In this document: positions 1 through 7,154 of the stretch, one piece after another
How the letters are laid out: every line of letters begins with the position of its first letter
Numbering within the stretch: position 1 is the stretch's first letter
Source: an uncultured Clostridia bacterium
GTDB lineage: Bacteria; Bacillota; Clostridia; TANB77; CAG-508
Direction: 5' to 3'
DNA: 42,691 bases
NCBI GenBank assembly: GCA_947630065.1
Contig: CANRGE010000014.1
Span: forward strand, 1-42,691
Made by a program: the position numbers and the translations under genes
The notes under the pieces: generated by a model
What the model was told of the DNA's origin: nothing
Database searches by the model: none
The model's input: only the letters and a program-made list of their open reading frames with translations

Positions 1-560
1 ATTTTAAAAAATGTATATGCTTCTTCTGAATTAGGATTATAGTCAACTGCTGTTGCTATAAATAAATCTGTTATTTTTTGATAAGCCATTCTTTCACTTG
101 TACGAATTGTTTTTATTCTTTCTAATAACTCGTCAAAATATTTAGCATCATATTGGTTACCTTTAATAAATCTCTCATCATTTAAAGCGAAACCTTTTAT
201 AATATACTCTTTTAATATTTTTGTAGCCCAAATTCTAAATTGAGTTGCTTTTTTAGAGTTAATTCTATATCCAACAGATATAATTGCATCTAAATTGTAT
301 ATGTTTGTTTGATATCTTTTTCCATCAGATGCAGTTATCGAGGATTTCTCGGTAACTAAATTTTCATCTAATTCATTATTTTTAAAAATATTTTTTAAGT
401 GCAAAGATATATTATCTATACTACAGTCAAAAACTTTTGCCATTCCTTTTTGAGTTAGCCATAAAGTTTCATCTTTTAATATGGCATCTACAATTATATT
501 TCCTTCTTCATTTTTATAAATTAATAAATTTTTCTCATTATCTATTAATTGATTATCCAT
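1..560 (-). CDS. RhuM-family protein (partial, 3' end outside window)
   Basis: The minus strand is open from an ATG at 560 to the window edge, 186 full codons, beginning MDNQLIDNEKNLLIYKNEEG. The order of motifs (ILKDETLWLTQKGMAKVF near residue 30, then SVGYRINSKKATQFRIWATK near residue 100, then RTSERMAYQKITDLF near residue 165) is that of the RhuM virulence-protein family. RhuM proteins are found in pathogenicity islands, prophages and defence-type accessory regions; their biochemical role is not settled and I infer none here. An AAGG-type ribosome binding site lies a few bases upstream, and a near-consensus promoter sits at 590-618. The C-terminal part is missing only because the window starts here. 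The family call is from recalled motif similarity. Confidence 0.85.
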   Translation of the reverse strand, partial: MDNQLIDNEKNLLIYKNEEGNIIVDAILKDETLWLTQKGMAKVFDCSIDNISLHLKNIFKNNELDENLVTEKSSITASDGKRYQTNIYNLDAIISVGYRINSKKATQFRIWATKILKEYIIKGFALNDERFIKGNQYDAKYFDELLERIKTIRTSERMAYQKITDLFIATAVDYNPNSEEAYTFFK

Positions 561-589
561 ATAACACCAACCTTATTTTTATTTGTTGT

Positions 590-618
590 ATAATATCAAA
601 CATTTGTTTATCTGTCAA
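590..618 (-). promoter_or_regulatory. Sigma-A promoter of the RhuM-family gene
   Basis: On the minus strand TTGACA (618-613) is followed after 17 bases by TATTAT (595-590), about 30 bases upstream of the ATG at 560. Five of six -10 bases and all -35 bases match consensus. Confidence 0.7.
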
Positions 619-729
619 TAGAATCTTTACTTTTTTATAAAAAACTGCAATTATTTTTACCGTATTCAAAACACTATTTATACTAATTTTCATATTATAT
701 ATTACTATTTATGAAAGAAGGAGATTTTA

Positions 730-1539
730 ATGTTTTTTATTCAATCCAATGATAATGCAAATATAGCAGTTTACGAATTAAATCCAAATGCATATAAGAC
801 AATTGTTTTAATTCATGGTTGGCCTTTATCACATAAAATGTTTGAATATCAATTACCAGATTTAATAAAAAATGGATATAGAATTATAAGTATTGATATA
901 CGAGGATTTGGACATTCTGATGAAACAAGTACTGGATATAATTATGGTCAATTTGCTACTGATTTATATTATGTAATATATGCTTTAAATTTATCAAATT
1001 TTGATTTACTAGGTTTTTCAATGGGAGGAGCAATTGCTACAAAATACATGCAAATGTACAATGGATATGGTGTTAGAAAATTATGCTTGCTTGATTCTTC
1101 TGTTCCTTCTTATTCAAAAACAACAAATAATCCATATGGTCAAACAAAAGAATCTACCAACAATTTGATAAAACTAGGATATAATGACAGACCAGCTTTA
1201 AATGAAAATTTTGGAAATATGTTTTTTTACAAAAAGCCTTCGATAGCATTTAAAAATTGGTTTCAAAATTTAAGCAATAGTGCTTCTGGAATAGGAGAAA
1301 TGAATTCTTTAATTGCTCTTAGAGATGAAGATATATTTGATTCGTTAAAATATATTCATGTTCCAACAGCTATTTTTCATGGAAAGGAAGATAAAATATG
1401 TCCTTTTCCTATGGCAGAAATTATGCATAATAATATTCGTTCTTCAACTTTATTTCCATTTGAAAATGCTGGTCATGGTGCATTTTATGATGTTAAAGAT
1501 GAATTTAACATGTCTTTAATAAAATTTTTAAATTATTAA
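730..1539 (+). CDS. Alpha/beta-fold hydrolase
   Basis: 269-residue soluble hydrolase of the alpha/beta fold, esterase or chloroperoxidase-like group. Visible features are the oxyanion-hole stretch LIHGWP (27-32), the nucleophile elbow GFSMGG with Ser97, the acid Asp221 in HGKEDKI, and the catalytic His249 in NAGHGAF. No signal peptide is visible, so it is probably cytoplasmic. The start is supported by GAAGGAG just upstream of the ATG. It stands alone, divergent from the RhuM-family gene. The substrate cannot be told from the sequence. The family and catalytic triad are clear; any specific activity would be a guess. Confidence 0.88.
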   Translation: MFFIQSNDNANIAVYELNPNAYKTIVLIHGWPLSHKMFEYQLPDLIKNGYRIISIDIRGFGHSDETSTGYNYGQFATDLYYVIYALNLSNFDLLGFSMGGAIATKYMQMYNGYGVRKLCLLDSSVPSYSKTTNNPYGQTKESTNNLIKLGYNDRPALNENFGNMFFYKKPSIAFKNWFQNLSNSASGIGEMNSLIALRDEDIFDSLKYIHVPTAIFHGKEDKICPFPMAEIMHNNIRSSTLFPFENAGHGAFYDVKDEFNMSLIKFLNY

Positions 1540-1629
1540 TTTAGTATAAAGATTATCTTTAAATTTAAAACTTAAATTCTTTGAAATATTATCTTTTTGG
1601 ATTATAGTTTCTCAAAATCTAAAATCAAC

Positions 1630-1664
1630 ATAGTCACCATTTTGCTTAGCAAAATGGTGACTAT
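1630..1664 (-). terminator. Perfect 16-bp hairpin, duplicate of the cotJC terminator
   Basis: A perfect 16-bp stem (left 1630-1645, right 1649-1664) with a TTA loop, containing CACCATTTTGC / GCAAAATGGTG. The same hairpin with the same flanks follows intact cotJC at about 6117-6146. It lies just downstream of the cotJC fragment at 1669-1911, so it was duplicated with that fragment. The shared sequence starts near 1616 (matching 6101). Confidence 0.75.
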
Positions 1665-1668
1665 AAAA

Positions 1669-1911
1669 TTATCTATTATTACAATCGCATAAACTATCTG
1701 GAACATTATAATTATTTACACTTTTGAATTCTTTTGTGCATCCATAGTCCATTTGATTATTGCAATCATTCATATAGAATTTCTTTTGAGCAAGTTTATC
1801 TTGTACTCCTCTTAAAGTTTCTCCAAATCTTTGGAAGTGTACTACTTCTCTTTGTCTTAATAATCTTAATGGTTCTATTACATCTGGGTCATCTTTACAA
1901 AGATCTATTTT
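1669..1911 (-). pseudogene. cotJC 3' fragment (decayed second copy)
   Basis: This stretch reproduces the last ~80 codons of cotJC (6153-6392), including the stop codon and the Cys-rich tail, with about six base differences in 241 positions. Translated, it gives the cotJC C-terminus with three substitutions (Phe to Leu, Ala to Thr, Ser to Pro). Similarity stops abruptly near 1911 and the frame then hits a stop at 1939-1941, so no full protein can be made. Together with 3101-3170 it forms the remains of a second cotJC in the same orientation, interrupted by the toxin-antitoxin cassette. Confidence 0.85.
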
Positions 1912-2120
1912 ATTTTTGTGCTTTATAGCTATTTGTATCTAATTATATATGGCAGGATAAGGAAAGCAGAGACTTTCCTGTAAACATTTAGAAAGTCAAG
2001 CTTTCTCATTCTCTTTTTAATTATTCATTATGCAGATATTTTGCAGATTGCGTACACTTCGATGTATTTTATTTGTTGAAGTAATGTGTTTGTCAGCATT
2101 ACAGTCATTTACAATTTTAT

Positions 2121-2153
2121 ATACCATATGTGCAATTTTTGCACATATGGTAT
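2121..2153. repeat. Perfect palindrome downstream of the HEPN gene
   Basis: A perfect 15-bp inverted repeat with a TTT spacer (ATACCATATGTGCAA and its complement), ending five bases from the HEPN stop codon. Its core TGTGCAA-N3-TTGCACA recurs in the palindrome at 2961-2985 on the other side of the operon. It may work as a terminator, but there is no strong T-run next to it. Confidence 0.7.
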
Positions 2154-2157
2154 TAAA

Positions 2158-2607
2158 CTATATACAAATAAATTTCTCTAATCTTTGTTTAGTTTCTTCC
2201 CAAATACCATGTACATCTTCAACTAATGGTTTCATTTTCTCCCAATTTAATTGAAATGAATATGCATGTCTATAAAAATGTCTAAAAGTTGCATATTCTC
2301 TTAATTTTAAATACAGCTGTTCATCAATAATTTCATCTCTCATACTATTTTCATTTGCCATTTGATGTAGTAATTCTTGATGAGATTTATTCCCCGTTGG
2401 GACACTACCATCTATGTTTTTAGCAATAATATCAAATATATTTTCTAGTCCATTATAAAATGAATGTAAAACACTTCCTAAAATAGTCATATCAAATAAA
2501 TCTGGGGTTTCGGATTTTACCTTTTTAAAAATTAAATCATACTCAAAAAATAATTTATCTATTTCATTTATTTTAAATTCTATTTGTTCTTTTATTATTT
2601 TATCCAA
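2158..2607 (-). CDS. hepT: HepT-like HEPN-domain toxin
   Basis: 149-residue, all-helical HEPN-type protein. The motif R109-HFYR-H114-A-Y116 fits the RX4HXY signature of HepT ribonuclease toxins. In characterised MntA/HepT systems the arginine and histidine form the RNase site and the tyrosine is AMPylated by the antitoxin. The gene is second in a two-gene operon and overlaps the upstream nucleotidyltransferase gene by eight bases, so the two are translationally coupled. The operon lies inside a decayed cotJC copy and is bordered by related palindromes, which suggests acquisition as a cassette. Family and pairing are well supported; RNase activity is inferred. Confidence 0.85.
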   Translation of the reverse strand: MDKIIKEQIEFKINEIDKLFFEYDLIFKKVKSETPDLFDMTILGSVLHSFYNGLENIFDIIAKNIDGSVPTGNKSHQELLHQMANENSMRDEIIDEQLYLKLREYATFRHFYRHAYSFQLNWEKMKPLVEDVHGIWEETKQRLEKFICI

Positions 2608-2905
2608 CTTTTAATAATCCTCCTACTTTTAATAACATTTGGGAGAAACGATTTTCTTTATCATCTAAATCTATTAAATCAAATTCATTTTCAAGTTCAA
2701 ACATTAAGATACCTGCAACTCTATAAAAATCTTTTTCATTTATTCCTCTAACTGCAATATCTATATCTGAATTTTCATTAAATTTTCCATTAGCTATAGA
2801 GCCAAAAATAAATACTTCATTAGCTCCATTTTCTTTTAATATTTTAGTTGCTTTCTTTATATCTTCTTTATAAGAGTTTGGCAAATTATTTAATTTTTCT
2901 TCCAT
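2600..2905 (-). CDS. mntA: MntA-like minimal nucleotidyltransferase antitoxin
   Basis: 101-residue minimal nucleotidyltransferase. It carries the GSX10DXD motif: Gly35-Ser36, ten residues, then Asp47-Ile-Asp49. Known MntA antitoxins transfer AMP to a tyrosine of the partner HEPN toxin; here the partner is encoded immediately downstream with an eight-base overlap. A strong AGGAGG site precedes the ATG, and a promoter lies at 2931-2959. A 25-bp palindrome sits immediately upstream of the -35 element, a plausible place for autoregulation by the pair. Gene order (antitoxin first) and motif completeness suggest a functional pair. Confidence 0.85.
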   Translation of the reverse strand: MEEKLNNLPNSYKEDIKKATKILKENGANEVFIFGSIANGKFNENSDIDIAVRGINEKDFYRVAGILMFELENEFDLIDLDDKENRFSQMLLKVGGLLKVG

Positions 2906-2930
2906 TTCGTACTCCTCCTTTACTGTAACT

Positions 2931-2959
2931 AGTATAACATATTTTTAATAAAATTTAAA
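2931..2959 (-). promoter_or_regulatory. Putative promoter of the mntA-hepT operon
   Basis: On the minus strand a -10 TATACT (2936-2931) stands 17 bases from a weak -35 TTTAAA (2959-2954). The palindrome at 2961-2985 abuts the -35 side. Confidence 0.5.
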
Positions 2960-2960
2960 C

Positions 2961-2985
2961 AACTTGTGCAAAAATTGCACAAGTT
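2961..2985. repeat. Perfect palindrome at the mntA promoter (possible operator)
   Basis: An 11-bp perfect inverted repeat (AACTTGTGCAA and its complement) with an AAA spacer, directly upstream of the mntA -35 element. It shares TGTGCAA-N3-TTGCACA with the palindrome past the end of the operon (2121-2153). Operator function is inferred from position. Confidence 0.6.
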
Positions 2986-3100
2986 TGAATAAAAATACTT
3001 TTTTTCAATATTCTCTAAAATCGAGGACATTGAAATCCAACATATTTATTTAGGTGAATGGTTGTCTACTCTAGTATTCATCATTCTCCTTAATATTTGA

Positions 3101-3170
3101 GCTTACTCCATCTGTTAATTGATGAACTATTGTGCTTACCATTTCTAAGTGAGCTAATTCTTCTGTACCA
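3101..3170 (-). pseudogene. cotJC internal fragment
   Basis: Seventy bases match intact cotJC at 6579-6648 with two differences, covering the codons for roughly EELAHLEMVGTIVHQLTDGVS. Similarity ends on both sides. Orientation and order agree with the 3' fragment at 1669-1911. The intact gene has about 186 bases between these segments; here they are about 1.19 kb apart, with the mntA-hepT cassette in between. Confidence 0.8.
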
Positions 3171-3354
3171 TGATGTTGTCAATTAAATGGTTGTGTTGGA
3201 ACTTTAGCTCCTACAAACCATTATATGCCGATTTGTCAGTTTAAAAAATTAAGGTTATTGACTGTACCATTTTAATAATTTTAGAGAAAAATCGAAAATT
3301 TGATTGAAAAATACATATATTTGTAATACAATAATCTTCGAAAGGAAAGATTTA

Positions 3355-3765
3355 ATGCAAGAAAAAGAATACATAGAAATTGGTAAACTAAATACACAAC
3401 TTTTTGAAAAAATCGGTGAGCATTTAATAACAAATGAAGTTATTTTTACTTATGAGAGAATGAATCATGTTGAAACAAAAAGAGTACAATTATTTAATGA
3501 AGTAAAAGGTATTTTGCCAGATGTTTTATATAATCCAGATTACATATATAAAGACTGGAACAACAGAAATAATACATTAGTATTGATTAAATCTATAGAT
3601 GAGAAATTAAACCTAAATGTAGTATTAAAAATTGCTATATTAAATGATGAAAAGCATACTAAAAATTCCATAATAACTATGATAAAAATAGGTAATAAAA
3701 CTTTTAACAAAATAAAAAGAAACAAAAAAGCTAATTTATTATTTGAAAAAACTAGACATTTATGA
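3355..3765 (+). CDS. Small BECR-nuclease-like protein (PBECR3-type, tentative)
   Basis: 136-residue protein starting at an ATG preceded by GAAAGGAAAG; an upstream in-frame start at 3304 has no ribosome binding site. The C-terminal half (PDYIYKDW, then NTLVLIKSID, then NVVLKIAI, then KHTKNSIITMIKIG) resembles the Barnase/EndoU/ColicinE5-D/RelE-like nucleases found in phage polyvalent proteins and toxins. I recognise the pattern rather than a definite family. No signal peptide or membrane segment is seen. Its 3' end overlaps a promoter (3753-3781) for a structured RNA immediately downstream, so a toxin-RNA pairing is possible. It could instead be an uncharacterised phage-derived protein. Confidence 0.6.
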   Translation: MQEKEYIEIGKLNTQLFEKIGEHLITNEVIFTYERMNHVETKRVQLFNEVKGILPDVLYNPDYIYKDWNNRNNTLVLIKSIDEKLNLNVVLKIAILNDEKHTKNSIITMIKIGNKTFNKIKRNKKANLLFEKTRHL

Positions 3766-3781
3766 ATAAAAGTTGTATAAT
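3753..3781 (+). promoter_or_regulatory. Promoter for the structured RNA
   Basis: TAGACA (3753-3758), 17 bases, then TATAAT (3776-3781). The -35 lies in the last codons of the BECR-like gene. A start near 3788 would fall about ten bases before the first helix of the RNA. Confidence 0.65.
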
Positions 3782-3787
3782 TAAAGT

Positions 3788-3926
3788 ACAATATAGAATA
3801 GTTATTTGAGGTGGTAAATTGTGTCAACCACGCACCCTATGGGTCAAAAGAGATGTAGGAAATGATACACCTACCAAATAACTAACAATCGAAAAAGGGC
3901 TATGGAAACATAGCTCTTTTCATTAT
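3788..3926 (+). ncRNA. Predicted small structured RNA, four-way junction with kissing loops
   Basis: About 140 nt between a promoter (3753-3781) and an intrinsic terminator (3892-3926). Pairings read directly: P1 3799-3808 with 3875-3884 (10 bp, perfect); P2 3811-3815 with 3827-3831 (GTGGT/ACCAC); P3 3834-3837 with 3841-3844 (ACCC/GGGT); P4 3855-3859 with 3870-3874 (GTAGG/CCTAC). The P2 and P4 loops are complementary over seven bases (3820-3826 with 3863-3869, one G-U pair), predicting a kissing interaction. A 20-codon ORF starting TTG at 3819 behind GAGGTGG also fits inside, so a leader peptide is the alternative. I do not recognise a named RNA family. Its position after a possible nuclease toxin suggests, but does not show, an antitoxin RNA. 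Confidence 0.65.
3892..3926 (+). terminator. Intrinsic terminator with GAAA tetraloop
   Basis: Stem 3892-3904 with 3909-3920 closed by a GAAA loop (GGGCTATG/CATAGCTC core, one G-T pair), running into a T-rich stretch. It ends the structured RNA. Confidence 0.85.
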
Positions 3927-4047
3927 TTTTCAAACCTAATATATTTTTCTATGTTAATAATCTAAAATGGTTTGCACCTATGTGTAATAGGCAATATATT
4001 AGTACTTGATTTCCTTTCTTAATTTTTTATAAGATTATAATTTCTCA

Positions 4048-5214
4048 TCAAACTTGTTTCATTTTATATAATCGAATTTCATTTATAACACTAAAAGTTA
4101 ATGTAACTAATATTACTATTAATGCAAGATAAACATTTATATTTAATAATATATATGAAGAAAGCATAGCAGAAAAATATCCAAATAAGTTAATTATTAA
4201 TTCTTTTTGTGCAACACTTATATTATCTTTATCCATTTGTATCATAGTAAAATTCGACATAGTATTAAATGGATTTAATAGTCCGTTTAATAATAAAATT
4301 GCATAAATAGCATATGGACAGAAGAATGAAATAATAATTAAAATTGCTATTGCGAGCTTGCAAAATATATCGCCTTTAACAATAACTTTATTTTTTATTA
4401 AATAAGCTGATATCCAAAATCCAATACTACTTAAAAGCCATGCACCTGTTTTAAAAGTTTTCAATGTTGCTAGATTTAAATTAATATCGATCGCTAACAT
4501 TGATATTAACACTACTAATGAACTTAATGCAAATTTACCTAGAAACCTTGTTATAATCCAGTTTTTATAATATTTTGTATAGTTTTTTAGATTTAATTTT
4601 TGTTTTAAAGGTATAATATTTTCTTCTTTGTTTTTCGGACAATTCCTAACTCTAGATATTGGTATAATTAATAATAAAAAAATTATAGTGCTAAAAAATG
4701 TTACTATTACCATTGCATTATCTATAAATTTAGTAGTAAAAAAACTTGCAAATCCAATTCCAATCATAAATGTAACTTTAAAAATAGATATTCTTTTTGA
4801 GTGAACTTCTGTAGCCATTTCATCTGGTAAAGAATTATAAACATATGCATAGTGATAACCAGAATATACTTCTAATATTATTGAGCATAATACATATAGT
4901 ATCGCAAATGCTATTAACCAATTTATATGATAAGTTAATCCAATTAATAATGATAATATTGAGCAAATAATTACACATATTATAAAAATTTTATTTGGTT
5001 TTTTAGAATCATTTATATATATGCAAATTAATGTTGCTAGAAATTTTGCAACTCCAATATTAGCCGTGATTATTGATATTAATAATTTATTGTTATGTTG
5101 CAGATATACTAAATCCGAAACTACACTATCCCAATCCAACAAGCCGAAAGCTAATCCTTCAATACCAATCAGCAAAATAAATATTATATTTCTTTTTATT
5201 GTTTCTTGTTTCAT
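4048..5214 (-). CDS. MFS-type transporter
   Basis: About 388 residues, mostly hydrophobic, with some 10-12 membrane segments in two halves split by a basic central loop (around NCPKNKEENIIPLKQKLNLKN), as expected of a major facilitator superfamily permease. No substrate-specific motif is recognised. The start at 5214 is preferred because GGAG lies six bases upstream; the ATG four codons earlier (5226) lacks a good site. A promoter at 5249-5277 points at it. It stands alone between the structured RNA and the DUF4258/YgiT pair. Confidence 0.75.
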   Translation of the reverse strand: MKQETIKRNIIFILLIGIEGLAFGLLDWDSVVSDLVYLQHNNKLLISIITANIGVAKFLATLICIYINDSKKPNKIFIICVIICSILSLLIGLTYHINWLIAFAILYVLCSIILEVYSGYHYAYVYNSLPDEMATEVHSKRISIFKVTFMIGIGFASFFTTKFIDNAMVIVTFFSTIIFLLLIIPISRVRNCPKNKEENIIPLKQKLNLKNYTKYYKNWIITRFLGKFALSSLVVLISMLAIDINLNLATLKTFKTGAWLLSSIGFWISAYLIKNKVIVKGDIFCKLAIAILIIISFFCPYAIYAILLLNGLLNPFNTMSNFTMIQMDKDNISVAQKELIINLFGYFSAMLSSYILLNINVYLALIVILVTLTFSVINEIRLYKMKQV

Positions 5215-5248
5215 ATTTTTCTCCATCTAATGCTCTTACACTGATAAC

Positions 5249-5277
5249 TTTATATCATAAATAATTTAATTTGTCTA
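5249..5277 (-). promoter_or_regulatory. Promoter of the MFS transporter gene
   Basis: Minus strand TAGACA (5277-5272), 17 bases, TATAAA (5254-5249), about 35 bases upstream of the chosen start. Confidence 0.55.
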
Positions 5278-5302
5278 TTATTATAAAATAGGTAAATAAA
5301 AA

Positions 5303-5333
5303 GAATGAGTCCTATAAATTACAGGATTCATTC
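5303..5333 (-). terminator. Terminator of the DUF4258/YgiT operon
   Basis: Eleven-base stem (5303-5313 with 5323-5333, one G-T pair), followed on the minus strand by a T-rich run. It lies about 120 bases past the YgiT stop. The rest of 5334-5453 shows no gene. Confidence 0.7.
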
Positions 5334-5453
5334 CCTAAGAGTAGCCTAATATAAACTTAATCAAAAAAGTGTCTAATTTTTGGTTTCAGTTCAATTGCTC
5401 GGCAACTGTTTTTAATTTATTTAAAGTCGTTTCTGTTTTTTAAATAGCCACTT

Positions 5454-5684
5454 TTAAGCTACTTTTTCAGTATAGTTAATTACTGTAATTTCAGTAATTG
5501 AATTTCTAACAGTATTTACTAATTTTTCTAATTGTTTTGCTACCTCATTAGTATAAGATACTTCCCCACATTGCTTACATACTTGAGATGGAACATTTTT
5601 AATAATAATAATACAATTATCTAATTCAACCATAAATGTTGTATTTTTATTTTCTAGATTTCCTTTACACATTAAACAATTCAT
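5454..5684 (-). CDS. YgiT-type zinc-finger antitoxin
   Basis: 76-residue protein with the YgiT/MqsA-type zinc finger: Cys3 and Cys6 (CLMC) and a second pair in QVCKQCGE. The N-terminal zinc domain is followed by a helical C-terminus (EVAKQLEKLVNTVRNSITEI). In the family this domain accompanies a small toxin and binds DNA to repress the operon. It is two bases downstream of a DUF4258 gene, so toxin-first order as in mqsRA. The classic C-terminal HTH of MqsA is absent or very short. Antitoxin role is inferred from pairing. Confidence 0.85.
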   Translation of the reverse strand: MNCLMCKGNLENKNTTFMVELDNCIIIIKNVPSQVCKQCGEVSYTNEVAKQLEKLVNTVRNSITEITVINYTEKVA

Positions 5685-5686
5685 AA

Positions 5687-6010
5687 TTATTTAATCTCCT
5701 TTCTTGTTTTCATATCGTTTTCCCATTCTATATTATCAGGATAGTATGCTGTAATAATCCATAACTCTTCTTCATTAGATCCACATACTATATGTAAAAC
5801 TTCATTATTTAAATTAATTCCATAAACTAAACAGCTTGGATATGGATAATCATCTTCATATTCTTCAATTATTTCTCCATTAAAAAGAGCTTTTAGAACA
5901 TCATTTTGAGTTATATTCCTTTGTAGAAGTTTAACCATTACATGATTATTCCATCTTATTTTTTCATTTTTAATTAATTTTTTTATTGTATCAATATTTA
6001 ATTTTTCCAT
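5687..6010 (-). CDS. DUF4258 protein, probable toxin of a YgiT-paired TA module
   Basis: About 107 residues. The pattern (RWNNHVMVKLLQRNITQNDVLKAL, then YPYPSCLVYG, then LHIVCG, then WIITAYYPD) is typical of DUF4258, a RelE/BECR-like fold commonly paired with YgiT-type proteins. The start is placed at the ATG at 6010, six to seven bases after AGAGG; a GTG two codons earlier overlaps that site and is unlikely. The partner antitoxin follows after two bases. RNase activity is inferred from family context. Confidence 0.8.
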   Translation of the reverse strand: MEKLNIDTIKKLIKNEKIRWNNHVMVKLLQRNITQNDVLKALFNGEIIEEYEDDYPYPSCLVYGINLNNEVLHIVCGSNEEELWIITAYYPDNIEWENDMKTRKEIK

Positions 6011-6116
6011 AAGCACCTCTTTTTATTCTTAATATATATTATCATATCTATAATAAAAATTCCATATTTCAAAGAAAATTTACTGAGAAACTTTGTCTAT
6101 AATCTAAAATCAACAT

Positions 6117-6146
6117 AGTCACCATTTTGCTTAGCAAAATGGTGAC
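6117..6146 (-). terminator. Terminator of the cotJ operon
   Basis: A 13-bp or longer perfect stem with a TTA-containing loop just past the cotJC stop codon. An almost identical hairpin was duplicated to 1630-1664. The flanking T-run is weak. Confidence 0.7.
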
Positions 6147-6152
6147 TTAAAA

Positions 6153-6830
6153 TTATCTATTATTACAATCGCATAAACTATCTGAAACATTATAATTATT
6201 TACACTTTTGAATTCTTTTGTGCATCCATAATCCATTTGATTATTGCAATCATTCATATAGAATTTCTTTTGAGCAAGTTTATCTTGTACTCCTCTTAAA
6301 GCTTCTCCAAATCTTTGGAAGTGTACTACTTCTCTTTGTCTTAAGAATCTTAATGGTTCTATTACATCTGGATCATCTTTACAAAGGTCTATTAATTTTT
6401 CATAAGTTGCTCTTGCTTTTTGTTCTGCTGCTAAGTCTTCTTGTAAATTTGCTATTGGGTCTCCTTTACATGCAATATATGCTGCTGTAAATGGTGTTCC
6501 TCCAGCTGATTGTGGATATACATCTACTCCACGATCCGTATAATATGCTCCTAATCCTGCTTTTTCTAGTTCTTCTGGGCTTACTCCATCCGTTAATTGA
6601 TGAACTATTGTGCCTACCATTTCTAAGTGAGCTAATTCTTCTGTACCAATATCATTTAATATAGCTTTTGATTTTTGATCTGGCATACCAAATCTTTGAG
6701 ATAAATATCTTAATGATGCTGCTAGCTCGCCATCTGGTCCACCATATTGTGATATTATAAATTTAGCTAAACGTGGATTTGCACATTTTATTTTTATAGG
6801 ATATTCTAATGTTTTATTATAAGTCCACAT
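6153..6830 (-). CDS. cotJC: Spore coat protein CotJC (manganese-catalase-like)
   Basis: 225 residues. Residues 1-190 are a canonical CotJC, related to dimanganese catalases, with the conserved helical metal-ligand segments (PDGELAASLRYLSQRF, GTEELAHLEMVGTIVHQL, DLAAEQKARATYEKL, REVVHFQRFGEAL). CotJC is assembled into the spore coat with CotJA and may detoxify peroxide. The family is usually about 190 residues; this copy has a 35-residue C-terminal tail with Cys195, Cys203, Cys220 and Cys222. The ATG directly follows the cotJB stop codon. Fragments of a second copy lie at 1669-1911 and 3101-3170. Expression in the mother cell is expected from the family, but I could not place a sporulation promoter with confidence. 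Confidence 0.95.
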   Translation of the reverse strand: MWTYNKTLEYPIKIKCANPRLAKFIISQYGGPDGELAASLRYLSQRFGMPDQKSKAILNDIGTEELAHLEMVGTIVHQLTDGVSPEELEKAGLGAYYTDRGVDVYPQSAGGTPFTAAYIACKGDPIANLQEDLAAEQKARATYEKLIDLCKDDPDVIEPLRFLRQREVVHFQRFGEALRGVQDKLAQKKFYMNDCNNQMDYGCTKEFKSVNNYNVSDSLCDCNNR

Positions 6831-7154
6831 CTAAAAGTTCCCCCTTTCCCATGGCCATGGTTCTTCTAGCCATCTCCATTTGTTGCATGGATAGTTTATA
6901 GTTAATGGTCCAAACATTTTTTGGTATTTGTCTGATAATTCTTTTGCTTTTTTGCAATATTCTCTATGCAAGCATAATGCTTGTTCGTCGTCTGGGTGAG
7001 TGTCTAAATATAAAGCTAATTCAATAATAGAAAATTTGTAAGATCTTAATTGCATTAGCATTTCTTCACGTAATTCATCTTTGCACATATTTTTACAATC
7101 ACATTCATTTTCGTTCATAGGACAGTTTCTATTTTCTACATCATTCTCTATCAT
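6831..7154 (-). CDS. cotJB: Spore coat protein CotJB
   Basis: 107 residues. The conserved CotJB core begins near residue 28 (LREEMLMQLRSYKFSIIELALYLDTHPDDEQAL) and ends PLTINYPCNKWRWLEEPWPWE. The family is normally about 80-90 residues; the extra N-terminal segment holds Cys11, Cys18, Cys20 and Cys24. It overlaps cotJA by four bases and abuts cotJC, so the three form one translationally coupled operon. It is a structural spore coat component required with CotJA and CotJC. Confidence 0.93.
   Translation of the reverse strand: MIENDVENRNCPMNENECDCKNMCKDELREEMLMQLRSYKFSIIELALYLDTHPDDEQALCLHREYCKKAKELSDKYQKMFGPLTINYPCNKWRWLEEPWPWERGNF

Noticed and set aside
3000..3100. Inverted TTCTCTAAAAT motifs at about 3010 and 3280 as cassette ends
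   Set aside because: Match is too short and imperfect in such AT-rich DNA.
5334..5453. Possible insertion-sequence remnant downstream of the YgiT gene
   Set aside because: Short open frames but no recognisable transposase motif or terminal repeats.
6218..6490. Plus-strand ORF opposite cotJC, and its counterpart at 1734-1928
   Set aside because: Antisense shadows of cotJC and its fragment, low-complexity Leu-rich translations.
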